A DNA stretch of 38,429 nt from positions 1 through 38,429 of the forward strand of contig NZ_WWJT01000565.1 in assembly GCF_009865385.1 (NCBI RefSeq), in the 5' to 3' direction. This document shows positions 8,652-18,079 of this stretch, piece by piece. Every line of letters begins with the position of its first letter. The first letter of the stretch is position 1. A program made the position numbers and the translations under genes. The DNA comes from Streptomyces sp. SID486 (GTDB lineage: Bacteria; Actinomycetota; Actinomycetes; Streptomycetales; Streptomycetaceae). The notes beneath the pieces were generated by a model, which worked only from the letters and a program-made list of their open reading frames with translations, ran no database searches and was not told the origin of the DNA.

Positions 8652-8948
8652 ATGCATCTCACCGCACCGGCCCCCGGCCGCACCGACACCCGTCCCCGCA
8701 CCCCCGTGCGCACCCGCACCCGGGACGCCGACGGCATGGCCGTCGCGTCCTTCATCCTCGGCCTCCTCGGCCTGCTCGTCCTCAACCTCTTCCTCGGCCC
8801 GACCGCCATCGTGCTCGCCGTGGCCGCCCTCTGGCGCGGCACGGGCCGCCCGGGCCGCGCCTACCTGGGTCTGACGCTGGGCATCGCCGACCTGGTGGTC
8901 CTCGTGACGGTCATGGAGATCTCGGGGACGGTCTCCTGGAGCCTGTGA
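8652..8948 (+). CDS. DUF4190-type small membrane protein
   Basis: A 98-residue protein with a basic, Thr/Arg/Pro-rich N-terminus (about 1-28), then two membrane segments: MAVASFILGLLGLLVLNLFLGPTAIVLA is interrupted by the short GP turn and followed by ALWRGTGRPGRAYLGLTLGIADLVVLV. The pattern A-S-hydrophobic-LGLLG, then GRxxG..YL.LGI, is that of DUF4190 proteins, whose function is unknown. A CAGGAG ribosome site precedes the ATG. It follows the 54-residue membrane protein by 29 bp, so the two are probably co-transcribed under the divergent TetR regulator. A hairpin at 8959-8979 follows the stop. Confidence 0.82.
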   Translation: MHLTAPAPGRTDTRPRTPVRTRTRDADGMAVASFILGLLGLLVLNLFLGPTAIVLAVAALWRGTGRPGRAYLGLTLGIADLVVLVTVMEISGTVSWSL

Positions 8949-8958
8949 CCGAGGACCT

Positions 8959-8979
8959 GGCCCCGAGGACGACGGGGCC
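8959..8979. terminator. 7-bp GC hairpin after the small membrane operon
   Basis: ggccccg (8959-8965) and cggggcc (8973-8979) pair perfectly around a 7-nt loop, 10 bp after the DUF4190-type stop. There is no T-tract. It separates this operon from the desulfurase promoter at 9046. Confidence 0.5.
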
Positions 8980-9045
8980 GCCGGTCCACCGGGAACCGCT
9001 GCCGCGCCCGCGCCCACGCGGCCGAGCCCGGCCGGACGGGAGCCG

Positions 9046-9051
9046 TAGAAT
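9046..9051 (+). promoter_or_regulatory. -10 element placing a leaderless start on the desulfurase gene
   Basis: TAGAAT lies with its 3' end 9 nt before the ATG at 9061, and the sequence between (cacctcacc-like) has no Shine-Dalgarno motif. A transcript starting 7-10 nt after the -10 would begin at or next to the start codon, so the mRNA is probably leaderless. No good -35 is visible. Confidence 0.55.
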
Positions 9052-9060
9052 CACCTCACC

Positions 9061-10230
9061 ATGGCTTACCTCGACCACGCCGCGACCACCCCGATGCTCC
9101 CGGAGGCGGCAGAGGCACTCACCGCCCAGCTGAGCATCACGGGCAACGCCTCCTCCCTCCACGCATCCGGCCGGCAGGCCCGCCGCACGGTCGAGGAATC
9201 CCGCGAGACCCTCGCGGAAGCGCTGGGCGCCCGCCCCAGCGAGGTCGTCTTCACCTCGGGCGGCACCGAGGCCGACAACCTCGCCGTCAAGGGCCTGTAC
9301 TGGTCCCGCCGCGACGCCGACCCGGCCCGCACCCGCGTCCTGGCCAGCCCCGTGGAGCACCACGCCGTGCTGGACGCCGTGCACTGGCTCGGTGAGCACG
9401 AGGGCGCCACCGTGGAGTACCTCCCCGTCGACGCCTACGGCCGGGTCCACCCCGAGGCACTGCGCGAGGCCATCGCCCGCGATCCCGACGACGTCGCCCT
9501 GGCCACCGTGATGTGGGCCAACAACGAGATCGGCACGGTCCTGCCGGTCCGCGAACTCGCCGAGGTCGCCGCCGAGTCGGGCATCCCGCTGCACGCCGAC
9601 GCGGTCCAGGCGTTCGGACAGGTGCCGGTCGACTTCGAGGGCTCCGGCCTGGCCGCGATGACGGTGTCGGGCCACAAGATCGGCGGCCCGTACGGCATCG
9701 GCGCCCTCGTCCTCGGCCGCGAGTACACCCCCGTGCCCGTACTGCACGGCGGCGGGCAGGAGCGGCACGTACGCTCCGGCACGCTCGACGTCCCCGCCGT
9801 CGCCTCCTTCGCGGTGGCCGGCCGGCTCGCCGCCGAGCAGCGCGAGTGGTTCGCCCGCGAGATCGGCGCCCTGCGCGACCGGCTGGTCGACGCCGTGCGC
9901 GACGCCGTGCCGGACGCGATCCTCGGCGGTGACCCCGCCCCGGAGGGCCGGCTCCCGGCCAACGCCCACTTCACCTTCCCCGGCTGCGAGGGCGACTCCC
10001 TGCTGCTCCTGCTGGACGCCCAGGGCATCGAGTGCTCCACCGGCTCCGCCTGCACCGCCGGCGTCGCCCAGCCCAGCCACGTCCTGCTCGCCATCGGCAC
10101 CGACCCGGACCTGGCCCGCGGAACCCTGCGCTTCTCGCTCGGCCACACCTCCACAGAGGCGGACGTCGAAGCCGTGGCGAAGGCCATCGGCCCGGCGGTG
10201 GAGCGGGCCCGGGCGGCGGGACTCACCTAG
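9061..10230 (+). CDS. Cysteine desulfurase (NifS/IscS type)
   Basis: PLP-dependent enzyme of 389 residues that removes sulfur from L-cysteine, giving alanine and an enzyme persulfide for tRNA thiolation and Fe-S assembly. The PLP lysine is K206 in [20 protein letters not shown] (66-75), the EHH motif (99-101) and HADAVQ (178-183) form the cofactor pocket. The persulfide cysteine is C331 in STGSACTAG, in the long mobile loop of the IscS/NifS group. The length matches the family. It begins at a leaderless-type ATG. mnmA lies downstream on the same strand, separated only by the opposite-strand amidase gene, so this enzyme is a natural sulfur donor for MnmA. Its TAG stop shares the bases CTAG with the stop of the convergent amidase gene. 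Confidence 0.95.
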   Translation: MAYLDHAATTPMLPEAAEALTAQLSITGNASSLHASGRQARRTVEESRETLAEALGARPSEVVFTSGGTEADNLAVKGLYWSRRDADPARTRVLASPVEHHAVLDAVHWLGEHEGATVEYLPVDAYGRVHPEALREAIARDPDDVALATVMWANNEIGTVLPVRELAEVAAESGIPLHADAVQAFGQVPVDFEGSGLAAMTVSGHKIGGPYGIGALVLGREYTPVPVLHGGGQERHVRSGTLDVPAVASFAVAGRLAAEQREWFAREIGALRDRLVDAVRDAVPDAILGGDPAPEGRLPANAHFTFPGCEGDSLLLLLDAQGIECSTGSACTAGVAQPSHVLLAIGTDPDLARGTLRFSLGHTSTEADVEAVAKAIGPAVERARAAGLT

Positions 10231-10892
10231 CCGCCGGGCTCGGCGCGCACCAGGCGGATGTACCGCTCCCAGTCCCAGAACCGCCCCGGGTCCGTGTGGT
10301 CCGTCCCCGGCACCTCCACATGCCCGATGATGTGCTCCCGGTCGGCGGGTATGCCGTAACGCCGGCAGATCGCCGCCGTCAGCCGGGCCGAGGCCGCGTA
10401 CATGGCGTCCGTGAAGGACGCGGCGTCCTCCACGAAGCCCTCGTGCTCGATGCCGACACTGCGCTCGTTGTACTGCCGGTCGCCCGCGTGGAAGGCCACG
10501 TCCAGCTCCCGGACCAGCTGGGTGATCCGTCCGTCCGCACGCACGATGTAGTGGGCCGCCGCCCCGTGCGCCGGGTCCTGGAACACCTTCACCGCCGATG
10601 CGTAGCCGCCCTGCGTGACGTGGACGACGACCCGGTCCACCGGATAGTCGTCCGGGCGGTCCGCCCGCCGGTAGTTCGCGGACGACGCCGCCACCCAGCG
10701 GGCGCCCCGGAAGTCCACCGCGCCCGCGACCCGCGGTCTGGCCACCCCCGGCAGCCGCCACCACAGCCGGGACAGCGCCTCGCGGGCGAGCACGGCCGAA
10801 CCGACCGCGGCCGCGGTCCCGCCGACGAGCAGGGCGCGCCGCCCCAGCCGCCGGTCCCCGTCCTTCGCCGCCACCTCTGTCGACTGCCCCAT
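10227..10892 (-). CDS. N-acetylmuramoyl-L-alanine amidase (amidase_2 type), exported
   Basis: Zinc amidase of 221 residues of the type that cleaves the bond between muramic acid and the stem peptide of peptidoglycan. The N-terminus ([24 protein letters not shown], split by arginines at 14-15 and 18-19) looks like a Tat-type signal or anchor. Likely zinc ligands are H91 (VVVHVTQG), H191 (IIGHVEVPG) and D201 (TDHTDPG); SVGIEHEG (146-152) is the conserved core strand with E149/E151 candidates. The start is ATG at 10892; the ribosome site is weak. Only about 60 bp separate it from the divergent mnmA start. The stop overlaps that of the desulfurase gene within one CTAG. It could serve wall turnover during growth or sporulation. 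Confidence 0.85.
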   Translation of the reverse strand: MGQSTEVAAKDGDRRLGRRALLVGGTAAAVGSAVLAREALSRLWWRLPGVARPRVAGAVDFRGARWVAASSANYRRADRPDDYPVDRVVVHVTQGGYASAVKVFQDPAHGAAAHYIVRADGRITQLVRELDVAFHAGDRQYNERSVGIEHEGFVEDAASFTDAMYAASARLTAAICRRYGIPADREHIIGHVEVPGTDHTDPGRFWDWERYIRLVRAEPGG

Positions 10893-10952
10893 GTGATCGT
10901 CAACGGATATCGGGCGGACCGGGTTCCCGCGCCCCCGTACCCTGGAAGGGTT

Positions 10953-12083
10953 ATGACTGACACCCCGCAGCGCACCCGCCCCCTCCGCGTCCTCGCCGCC
11001 ATGTCCGGCGGCGTCGACTCCGCCGTCGCCGCCGCGCGCGCCGCGGAAGCGGGCCACGACGTCACCGGCGTCCACCTGGCGCTCTCCGCGAACCCGCAGT
11101 CCTTCCGCACCGGCGCGCGGGGCTGTTGCACCATCGAGGACTCGCGTGACGCCCGCCGCGCGGCCGACGTCATCGGCATCCCCTTCTACGTCTGGGACCT
11201 CGCCGACCGCTTCCGCGAGGACGTCGTCGAGGACTTCGTCGCCGAGTACGAGGCCGGCCGCACCCCCAACCCGTGCCTGCGCTGCAACGAGAAGATCAAG
11301 TTCGCCGCGCTGCTGGACAAGGCGCTGGCCCTCGGTTTCGACGCCGTCTGCACCGGCCACTACGCCCAGGTGATCGTGAACGCGGACGGCTCCCGCGAGC
11401 TGCACCGCGCCTCCGACATGGCCAAGGACCAGTCGTACGTCCTCGGTGTGCTGGACGAGAAGCAGCTGGCGCACGCGATGTTCCCGCTCGGCGACACGGT
11501 CACCACCAAGGAGGAGATCCGCGCGGAGGCCGAGCGCCGGGGCCTGGCCGTGGCCAAGAAGCCCGACTCGCACGACATCTGCTTCATCGCCGACGGCGAC
11601 ACCCAGGGCTTCCTCGCGAACCGCCTCGGCCGGGCCGAGGGCGACATCGTCGACGAGTCCGGCGCCAAGGTCGGCACGCACGAGGGCGCGTACGGCTTCA
11701 CCATCGGCCAGCGCAAGGGCCTGCGGATCGGCACCCCGGCCCCGGACGGCAAGCCCCGCTACGTCCTCGACATCTCCCCGGTCACCAACACCGTCACCGT
11801 GGGCCCGGCCGCCGCGCTGGACGTCACCGCCCTGACGGCGATCAAGCCGCGCTGGTGCGGTACCGCCCCCTCCGGCCCCGGTACCTACACCGCCCAGCTG
11901 CGCGCCCACGGCGGCGAGACCGAGGTGACCGCGGAGCCGGTCGGCGGCGAACTGCGCGTGACGTTCACCGAGCCGGTCCGCGGGGTGGCCCCGGGCCAGG
12001 CGATCGTGCTGTACGACGGCACGCGCGTGGTGGGCTCGGCGACGATCGCGTCCACCACGCGCGCGACGGCACCGGCGATCTGA
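10953..12083 (+). CDS. mnmA: tRNA-specific 2-thiouridylase MnmA
   Basis: Enzyme of 376 residues that inserts sulfur at C2 of the wobble uridine (U34) of Lys, Glu and Gln tRNAs, using ATP to adenylate the base. The PP-loop SGGVDS is at 18-23. The two catalytic cysteines correspond to C108 in PNPCLRCN and C210 in DSHDICFI; C111 makes the CxxC expected near the first. CTGHYAQ (133-139), [10 protein letters not shown] (158-167) and [11 protein letters not shown] are family signatures, followed by the C-terminal beta-barrel. GGAAGGG precedes the ATG at 10953. The upstream desulfurase gene is the expected sulfur source. Convergent with the alpha/beta hydrolase gene. Confidence 0.96.
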   Translation: MTDTPQRTRPLRVLAAMSGGVDSAVAAARAAEAGHDVTGVHLALSANPQSFRTGARGCCTIEDSRDARRAADVIGIPFYVWDLADRFREDVVEDFVAEYEAGRTPNPCLRCNEKIKFAALLDKALALGFDAVCTGHYAQVIVNADGSRELHRASDMAKDQSYVLGVLDEKQLAHAMFPLGDTVTTKEEIRAEAERRGLAVAKKPDSHDICFIADGDTQGFLANRLGRAEGDIVDESGAKVGTHEGAYGFTIGQRKGLRIGTPAPDGKPRYVLDISPVTNTVTVGPAAALDVTALTAIKPRWCGTAPSGPGTYTAQLRAHGGETEVTAEPVGGELRVTFTEPVRGVAPGQAIVLYDGTRVVGSATIASTTRATAPAI

Positions 12084-12115
12084 CCCGACGGGGGCGCCGG
12101 CCCCGGTGCGGACCG

Positions 12116-12898
12116 TCAGCCGGCGACGAACTCCGCCAGCACCGGTCCCAGCACGTCCGGCTCCACCATGTGGGTCTGGCCCTCCAGGACCCGGTACGCG
12201 CCCTGCGGCACGGTCTCCGCGATCTCCCGGGACGCCGTGCGCATCCACTCCGGGCTCGCGCCGCCCGCCACCGAGAGCACGGGCACGGTGATCGCGGCGA
12301 GCAGGTCCCGGGGGAGCAGCCCGTCGCCCATGACCGCGTCGTCGTGGGCGAGGCTGGGGGCGACGGCCTCCATGCCGGCCCACATCGGGGACTGGCGGGC
12401 GCCCCGGATCATCTCCTCGCCGAGGCCCGTCAGGCGCAGGAACAGCTCCACCGCGTCCCCGTGCCTGCCCTCGCCCAGCGCCTCGTTCAGCCGCTCCTTG
12501 TAGGCGGCCTCCCGCGCGGCACCGTCCGCCAGGTGATCGGCGTACGGCACCTCGTACACCGCCGCCCGGCGGACCGGCAGCCCGCTCGCCGCCGCGTGCA
12601 GGACCAGCGCGCCGCCCGAGGAGACCCCGAACAGCGCCGCGTCGCCGCCGACCGCGTCGACCAGCGCGCCCAGGTCCTCGATCTCACGGCCGACCGCGTA
12701 CGGCGCCGTGGAGCCGCTCTCGCCGCGGCCCCGGCGGTCGTAGACGACGGCCGTGCAGTGGTCGGCGAGGCGCTGCGCCAGGGGCGCCATCGTGCCGCCG
12801 GTGGACATCGCGCCGCTCACCAGGATGACCGTGGGGCCCTGGCCGTTCACTGCGTACGCGATCGAGGTGCCGTCGCGGGAAGTCGTCTTCTTGTCCAT
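12116..12898 (-). CDS. Alpha/beta hydrolase
   Basis: Cytoplasmic alpha/beta-hydrolase of 260 residues. The fold begins at once with GQGPTVILVSGAMSTGG (oxyanion region, about 19-35), YDRRGRGESG (53-62) and the nucleophile elbow GVSSGG (91-96, Ser94); the histidine is in EGQTHMVEPDVL near the C-terminus. The catalytic acid is probably in the VLSVAGGASPEWM region, where the usual aspartate is not obvious. These enzymes hydrolyse esters, epoxides or other small molecules; the substrate cannot be told. The ATG at 12898 lies 38 bp after the DUF427 gene on the same strand, so the two are probably co-transcribed. Confidence 0.88.
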   Translation of the reverse strand: MDKKTTSRDGTSIAYAVNGQGPTVILVSGAMSTGGTMAPLAQRLADHCTAVVYDRRGRGESGSTAPYAVGREIEDLGALVDAVGGDAALFGVSSGGALVLHAAASGLPVRRAAVYEVPYADHLADGAAREAAYKERLNEALGEGRHGDAVELFLRLTGLGEEMIRGARQSPMWAGMEAVAPSLAHDDAVMGDGLLPRDLLAAITVPVLSVAGGASPEWMRTASREIAETVPQGAYRVLEGQTHMVEPDVLGPVLAEFVAG

Positions 12899-12936
12899 GC
12901 CCGTGCAGACTGCCGCACGGCACGGTACTCATCGGG

Positions 12937-13260
12937 TCACGACACGTCGGCTTCGTAGAAGCAGTAGTGGTCCTTGATCTCCGCGACGCCGGCCTTGGGA
13001 TCCGGATAGCCCCAGACGAGGTCGGGGGCGTCGGGCAGCGACCAGTAGGACGCCGTGCCCTTGAAGGGGCAGACGGTGTGCGTCTCGGAGGGCGTGAGCA
13101 GATCGAGGCGCACGTCCTCGGCGGGGATGTAGTACCGCACCGGGCAGCCCGTCTCGCGCAGCTCCAGGGGGCGGTCGGTCTCGGCGAGCACCCGGCCGCC
13201 GTGCACCACGCGCACGTGCCGCTCGCTCTTCTCGATCGTGATCGTGTGTCCTTGGCTCAT
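12937..13260 (-). CDS. DUF427 domain protein
   Basis: A 107-residue single-domain protein of the DUF427 family. The recognisable pattern includes VRVVHGGRVLAET (N-terminal strands), GCPVRYYIPAEDVRLDLL, the conserved THTVCPFKGTASYWS and DLVWGYPDP, and the end IKDHYCFYEADV. The family fold is a small beta structure; its biochemical role is not established. It has no signal or membrane segment. It is the upstream gene of a probable pair with the alpha/beta hydrolase and is divergent from the LOG-family gene, with 64 bp between their starts. Confidence 0.9.
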   Translation of the reverse strand: MSQGHTITIEKSERHVRVVHGGRVLAETDRPLELRETGCPVRYYIPAEDVRLDLLTPSETHTVCPFKGTASYWSLPDAPDLVWGYPDPKAGVAEIKDHYCFYEADVS

Positions 13261-13324
13261 ACCGGATCAGCACCGGACGGGCCGTGCTTCTTCCCGCCCG
13301 CGCGTGGACCGTACGGTAGAGGTC

Positions 13325-13864
13325 ATGAACATCTGCGTCTTCCTGTCCGCCGCCGACCTCGACGAGCGTTACACGCGCCCCGCGCGCGAGTTCGCGGAAC
13401 TGATCGGCAAGGCCGGGCACACCCTCGTCTGGGGCGGCTCCGACACCGGCCTGATGAAGGTGGTCGCCGACGGGGTCCAGGAGGCGGGCGGCCGGCTGCT
13501 GGGGGTCTCCGTGGAGTTCCTGGCGAACAAGGCCCGGCCCGGCGCCGACGAGATGGTCGTCGCGGCCGACCTCGCCGAACGCAAGAAGCTGCTGCTGGAG
13601 AAGGCCGACGCCGTGGTGATCATGGTGGGTGGCACCGGCACGCTGGACGAGGCCACCGAGATCCTGGAGCTGAAGAAGCACGGCCGCACCGAGAAGCCGG
13701 TCGTCCTGCTGAACACCGCGGGCTTCTACGACGGCCTGCGCGAGCAGTTCCGCCGGATGGCGGCCGAGGGCTTCCTGCCTCGTCCGCTGGCCGAGCTGGT
13801 CTTCTTCGCCGACGAGCCGGCCGGGGCGCTGGCCCACCTGGAGGAGCAGCTGGGCGCCCGCTGA
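13325..13864 (+). CDS. LOG-family (TIGR00730-like) nucleoside-phosphate hydrolase
   Basis: Rossmann-fold protein of 179 residues related to LOG cytokinin-activating enzymes, which split nucleoside 5'-monophosphates into base and ribose 5-phosphate, and once misnamed lysine decarboxylases. Visible elements are MNICVFLSAAD at the start, LVWGGSDTGLMKVVADG (34-50), the motif LAERKKLL (83-90) and VGGTGTLDEATE (101-112), which stands for the usual PGGxGTxxE; here the first residue is Val rather than Pro. The frame is open upstream, but ATG at 13325 starts the fold and TACGGT/TAGAGG lie just before it. The SDR gene follows within about 17 bp. The physiological substrate is unknown. Confidence 0.85.
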   Translation: MNICVFLSAADLDERYTRPAREFAELIGKAGHTLVWGGSDTGLMKVVADGVQEAGGRLLGVSVEFLANKARPGADEMVVAADLAERKKLLLEKADAVVIMVGGTGTLDEATEILELKKHGRTEKPVVLLNTAGFYDGLREQFRRMAAEGFLPRPLAELVFFADEPAGALAHLEEQLGAR

Positions 13865-13880
13865 TGCGAGCATGGCGGGC

Positions 13881-14570
13881 ATGGCTACTCATGTGATCAC
13901 CGGGGCCGGTTCCGGCATCGGCGCGGCCGTGGCCCGCCGGCTGCACGCGCGCGGGGACGAACTCGTGCTGCACGCGCGCGACGCGGGCCGCGCCAAGGAG
14001 CTGGCGGCCCTGTTCCCCGGCGCGCGCACCCTGGTCGGCGACCTCGCGGACCCGGACAAGCTGTCCTGGGCGTTCTCCCACCAGACGCTCCCCGAACGGG
14101 TGGACTCCCTGCTGCACGTCGCCGGAGTCGTCGACCTCGGCGACGTCGGCGACCTGACCCCGAAGTCCTGGCGCCACCAGCTGAACGTCAACCTGATCGC
14201 CCCCGCCGAACTGACCCGGCACTTCCTGCCGCAGCTGCGGGCGGCCTGCGGCCATGTGATCTTCGTCAACTCCGGCGCCGGTCTCAGCGCGCACGCCGGC
14301 TGGTCCGCGTACGCCGCCTCCAAGCACGGCCTGAAGGCCCTCGCCGACTCCCTGCGCCAGGAGGAGCACCCGGCCGGCGTCCGCGTCACCTCGGTCTACC
14401 CCGGCCGCACCGCCAGCCCCATGCAGGCCAAGGTGCACCAGCAGGAGGGCAAGGAGTACGACGCGGCCAGGTGGATCGACCCCGAGTCGGTCGCCACGAC
14501 GATCCTGATGGCCCTGGACCTGCCGGCCGACGCCGAGGTGAACGACCTGTCGGTGCGGCCGGGGCGGTGA
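13881..14570 (+). CDS. Short-chain dehydrogenase/reductase
   Basis: Classical SDR oxidoreductase of about 229 residues using NAD(P)H. The cofactor motif TGAGSGIG is at residues 7-14, LHVAGV matches the NNAG-equivalent, the catalytic serine lies in IFVNSGAG, and YAASK (YxxxK) gives the catalytic Tyr and Lys. An in-frame ATG three codons upstream (13872) is an equal alternative; neither start has a clear ribosome site, and 13881 gives the usual short lead into the first strand. It is probably co-transcribed with the LOG-family gene, whose stop is 16 bp upstream. The substrate cannot be inferred. Confidence 0.9.
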   Translation: MATHVITGAGSGIGAAVARRLHARGDELVLHARDAGRAKELAALFPGARTLVGDLADPDKLSWAFSHQTLPERVDSLLHVAGVVDLGDVGDLTPKSWRHQLNVNLIAPAELTRHFLPQLRAACGHVIFVNSGAGLSAHAGWSAYAASKHGLKALADSLRQEEHPAGVRVTSVYPGRTASPMQAKVHQQEGKEYDAARWIDPESVATTILMALDLPADAEVNDLSVRPGR

Positions 14571-14589
14571 GCACCGCCCGGCGGTTCCG

Positions 14590-14595
14590 TAGGCT
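14590..14595 (+). promoter_or_regulatory. -10 element, leaderless start for the MetE-like gene
   Basis: TAGGCT ends 6 nt before the GTG at 14602 and no ribosome site is visible, so the transcript probably starts at the GTG. No -35 match is evident. Confidence 0.45.
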
Positions 14596-14601
14596 TCGCG
14601 G

Positions 14602-15609
14602 GTGAGCGAAAACAGCCAGTTCAGGTTCGCCGGGGCCACCGGAGTCGGGTCGCTGCCCGGCGGCGACGCCCGCGAAGCCGCCAAGACCGCCACCGGGTCC
14701 TTCGAGGACTTCCCCTTCCTGCCGGAGCTGCCCGCGCGCGGGCCCGGGGCCGACATGATCGGACGTACCGCCGGGATGCTGGTCGAGCTGTACGCGCGCG
14801 TGGAGCCCAGCGGGTGGCGGATCGGGGACCGGCCCGGCCGGGACACCCGGCGGGCCCGGTCCTGGCTGGGCGAGGACCTCGACGCCCTGGAGGAGTTCAC
14901 CCAGGGCTACGAGGGCGACCTGAAGGTGCAGGCCGTCGGGCCCTGGACGCTCGCCACCGCCCTGGAGCTGAGGAACGGCGAGGCCGCCCTGTCGGACCCG
15001 GGGGCCTGCCGGGACCTGGCCGGTTCGCTCGCCGAGGGGCTGCGGCTGCATCTCGACGAGATGCGGCGCCGCGTCCCCGGCGCCCGGCTCGTCCTCCAGC
15101 TCGACGAACCCTCCCTCACCGCCGTCCTGCAGGGCCGGGTGCGCTCCGCCAGCGGCTACCGCACCCACCGCGCCGTGGACCGGCAGATCGTGGAGGCCAC
15201 GCTGCGGGACGTCGTCGCGGCGCACGCAGGCGGACCCGTGATCGTCCACTCCTGTGCCCCGGACGTGCCGTTCGCGCTGCTCCGGCGGGCCGGGGCGGCG
15301 GCCGTCTCCTTCGACTTCTCACTCCTCACCGAGCGTGACGACGACGCCATCGGCGAAGCCGTCGAGGGCGGCACCCGGCTGTTCACCGGTGTCGTGCCGG
15401 GCACGGACGGCCCGTTGTCAGACCCTGCCGGTAGCGTCATGGGTGTCAGGACGTTGTGGCGCAGGCTGGGGCTGCATCCGGGGTTGCTCGCGGAGGCGGT
15501 CACGGTGACCCCGGCGTGCGGTCTGGCGGGCGCTTCCCCCGCTTACGCACGCGAGGCGCTCGCCCACTGCGCCCGGGCGGCGAGATCCCTCGCGGACAAC
15601 CCAGAGTAA
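14602..15609 (+). CDS. Cobalamin-independent methionine synthase-like protein (short MetE core)
   Basis: Protein of 335 residues equivalent to the C-terminal catalytic barrel of MetE, without the N-terminal half of the long enzymes. MetE-type proteins move a methyl group to homocysteine through a zinc thiolate. Visible signatures are ATGVGSLPGG at the start, VGPWTLA (112-118), LQLDEPSL (165-172), HSC (216-218) and TPACGLAG (303-310). The zinc ligands His216, Cys218 and Cys306 are therefore present; the fourth, a glutamate in E. coli MetE about 22 residues after the first cysteine, has no Glu here, with D238 the nearest acid. Short actinobacterial homologues are of unproven methyl donor. GTG start at 14602, leaderless-type. 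ligA follows after 15 bp and may be co-transcribed. Confidence 0.82.
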   Translation: MSENSQFRFAGATGVGSLPGGDAREAAKTATGSFEDFPFLPELPARGPGADMIGRTAGMLVELYARVEPSGWRIGDRPGRDTRRARSWLGEDLDALEEFTQGYEGDLKVQAVGPWTLATALELRNGEAALSDPGACRDLAGSLAEGLRLHLDEMRRRVPGARLVLQLDEPSLTAVLQGRVRSASGYRTHRAVDRQIVEATLRDVVAAHAGGPVIVHSCAPDVPFALLRRAGAAAVSFDFSLLTERDDDAIGEAVEGGTRLFTGVVPGTDGPLSDPAGSVMGVRTLWRRLGLHPGLLAEAVTVTPACGLAGASPAYAREALAHCARAARSLADNPE

Positions 15610-17820
<2,211 letters not shown>

Positions 17821-17828
17821 CGGTTGAA

Positions 17829-17868
17829 GGCCACCCGTTCGGCGCATATCAGTTGCATACGGGTGGCC
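17829..17868. terminator. 10-bp hairpin after ligA
   Basis: ggccacccgt (17829-17838) and acgggtggcc (17859-17868) pair perfectly around a 20-nt loop, 8 bp after the ligA stop. There is no T-tract. It most likely ends the ligA transcript; the remaining 210 bp to the next start show no gene. Confidence 0.6.
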
Positions 17869-18079
17869 CGGGCGCATTCGGGCAACCGTCGGAGACCGCT
17901 GCCCGTGGAAGCCTTCCGCGGCCTACTGTTGAGGTGTGCGCCTGCCGTGCCCAGCTACGGCTGGGGCATCTCCGTGCCCTCCAGAGGCCCGGGGAAGGTT
18001 TCTTCGGCGCGGAGCTGCTGATGGTTGTCGGGCATCGGGCCGCGTGGCGTGGGCACCGCCGGCAGTGAGAGGGACGGGA

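Noticed and set aside
10893..12383. N-terminal extension of the amidase frame across mnmA and the hydrolase gene
   Set aside because: The frame is open by composition only. MnmA motifs lie on the opposite strand, and the amidase has a natural start with export signal at 10892.
13325..13864. Lysine decarboxylase
   Set aside because: Older annotations use this name for LOG-family proteins, but the VGGTGTLDE and ERKK motifs are those of nucleoside-phosphate hydrolases; no PLP lysine motif is present.
17936..18079. Upstream extension of the GGDEF-EAL frame to 17936
   Set aside because: The extra 48 residues have no conserved look, and ATG 18080 has a ribosome-site-like GAGAGGGA directly before it.
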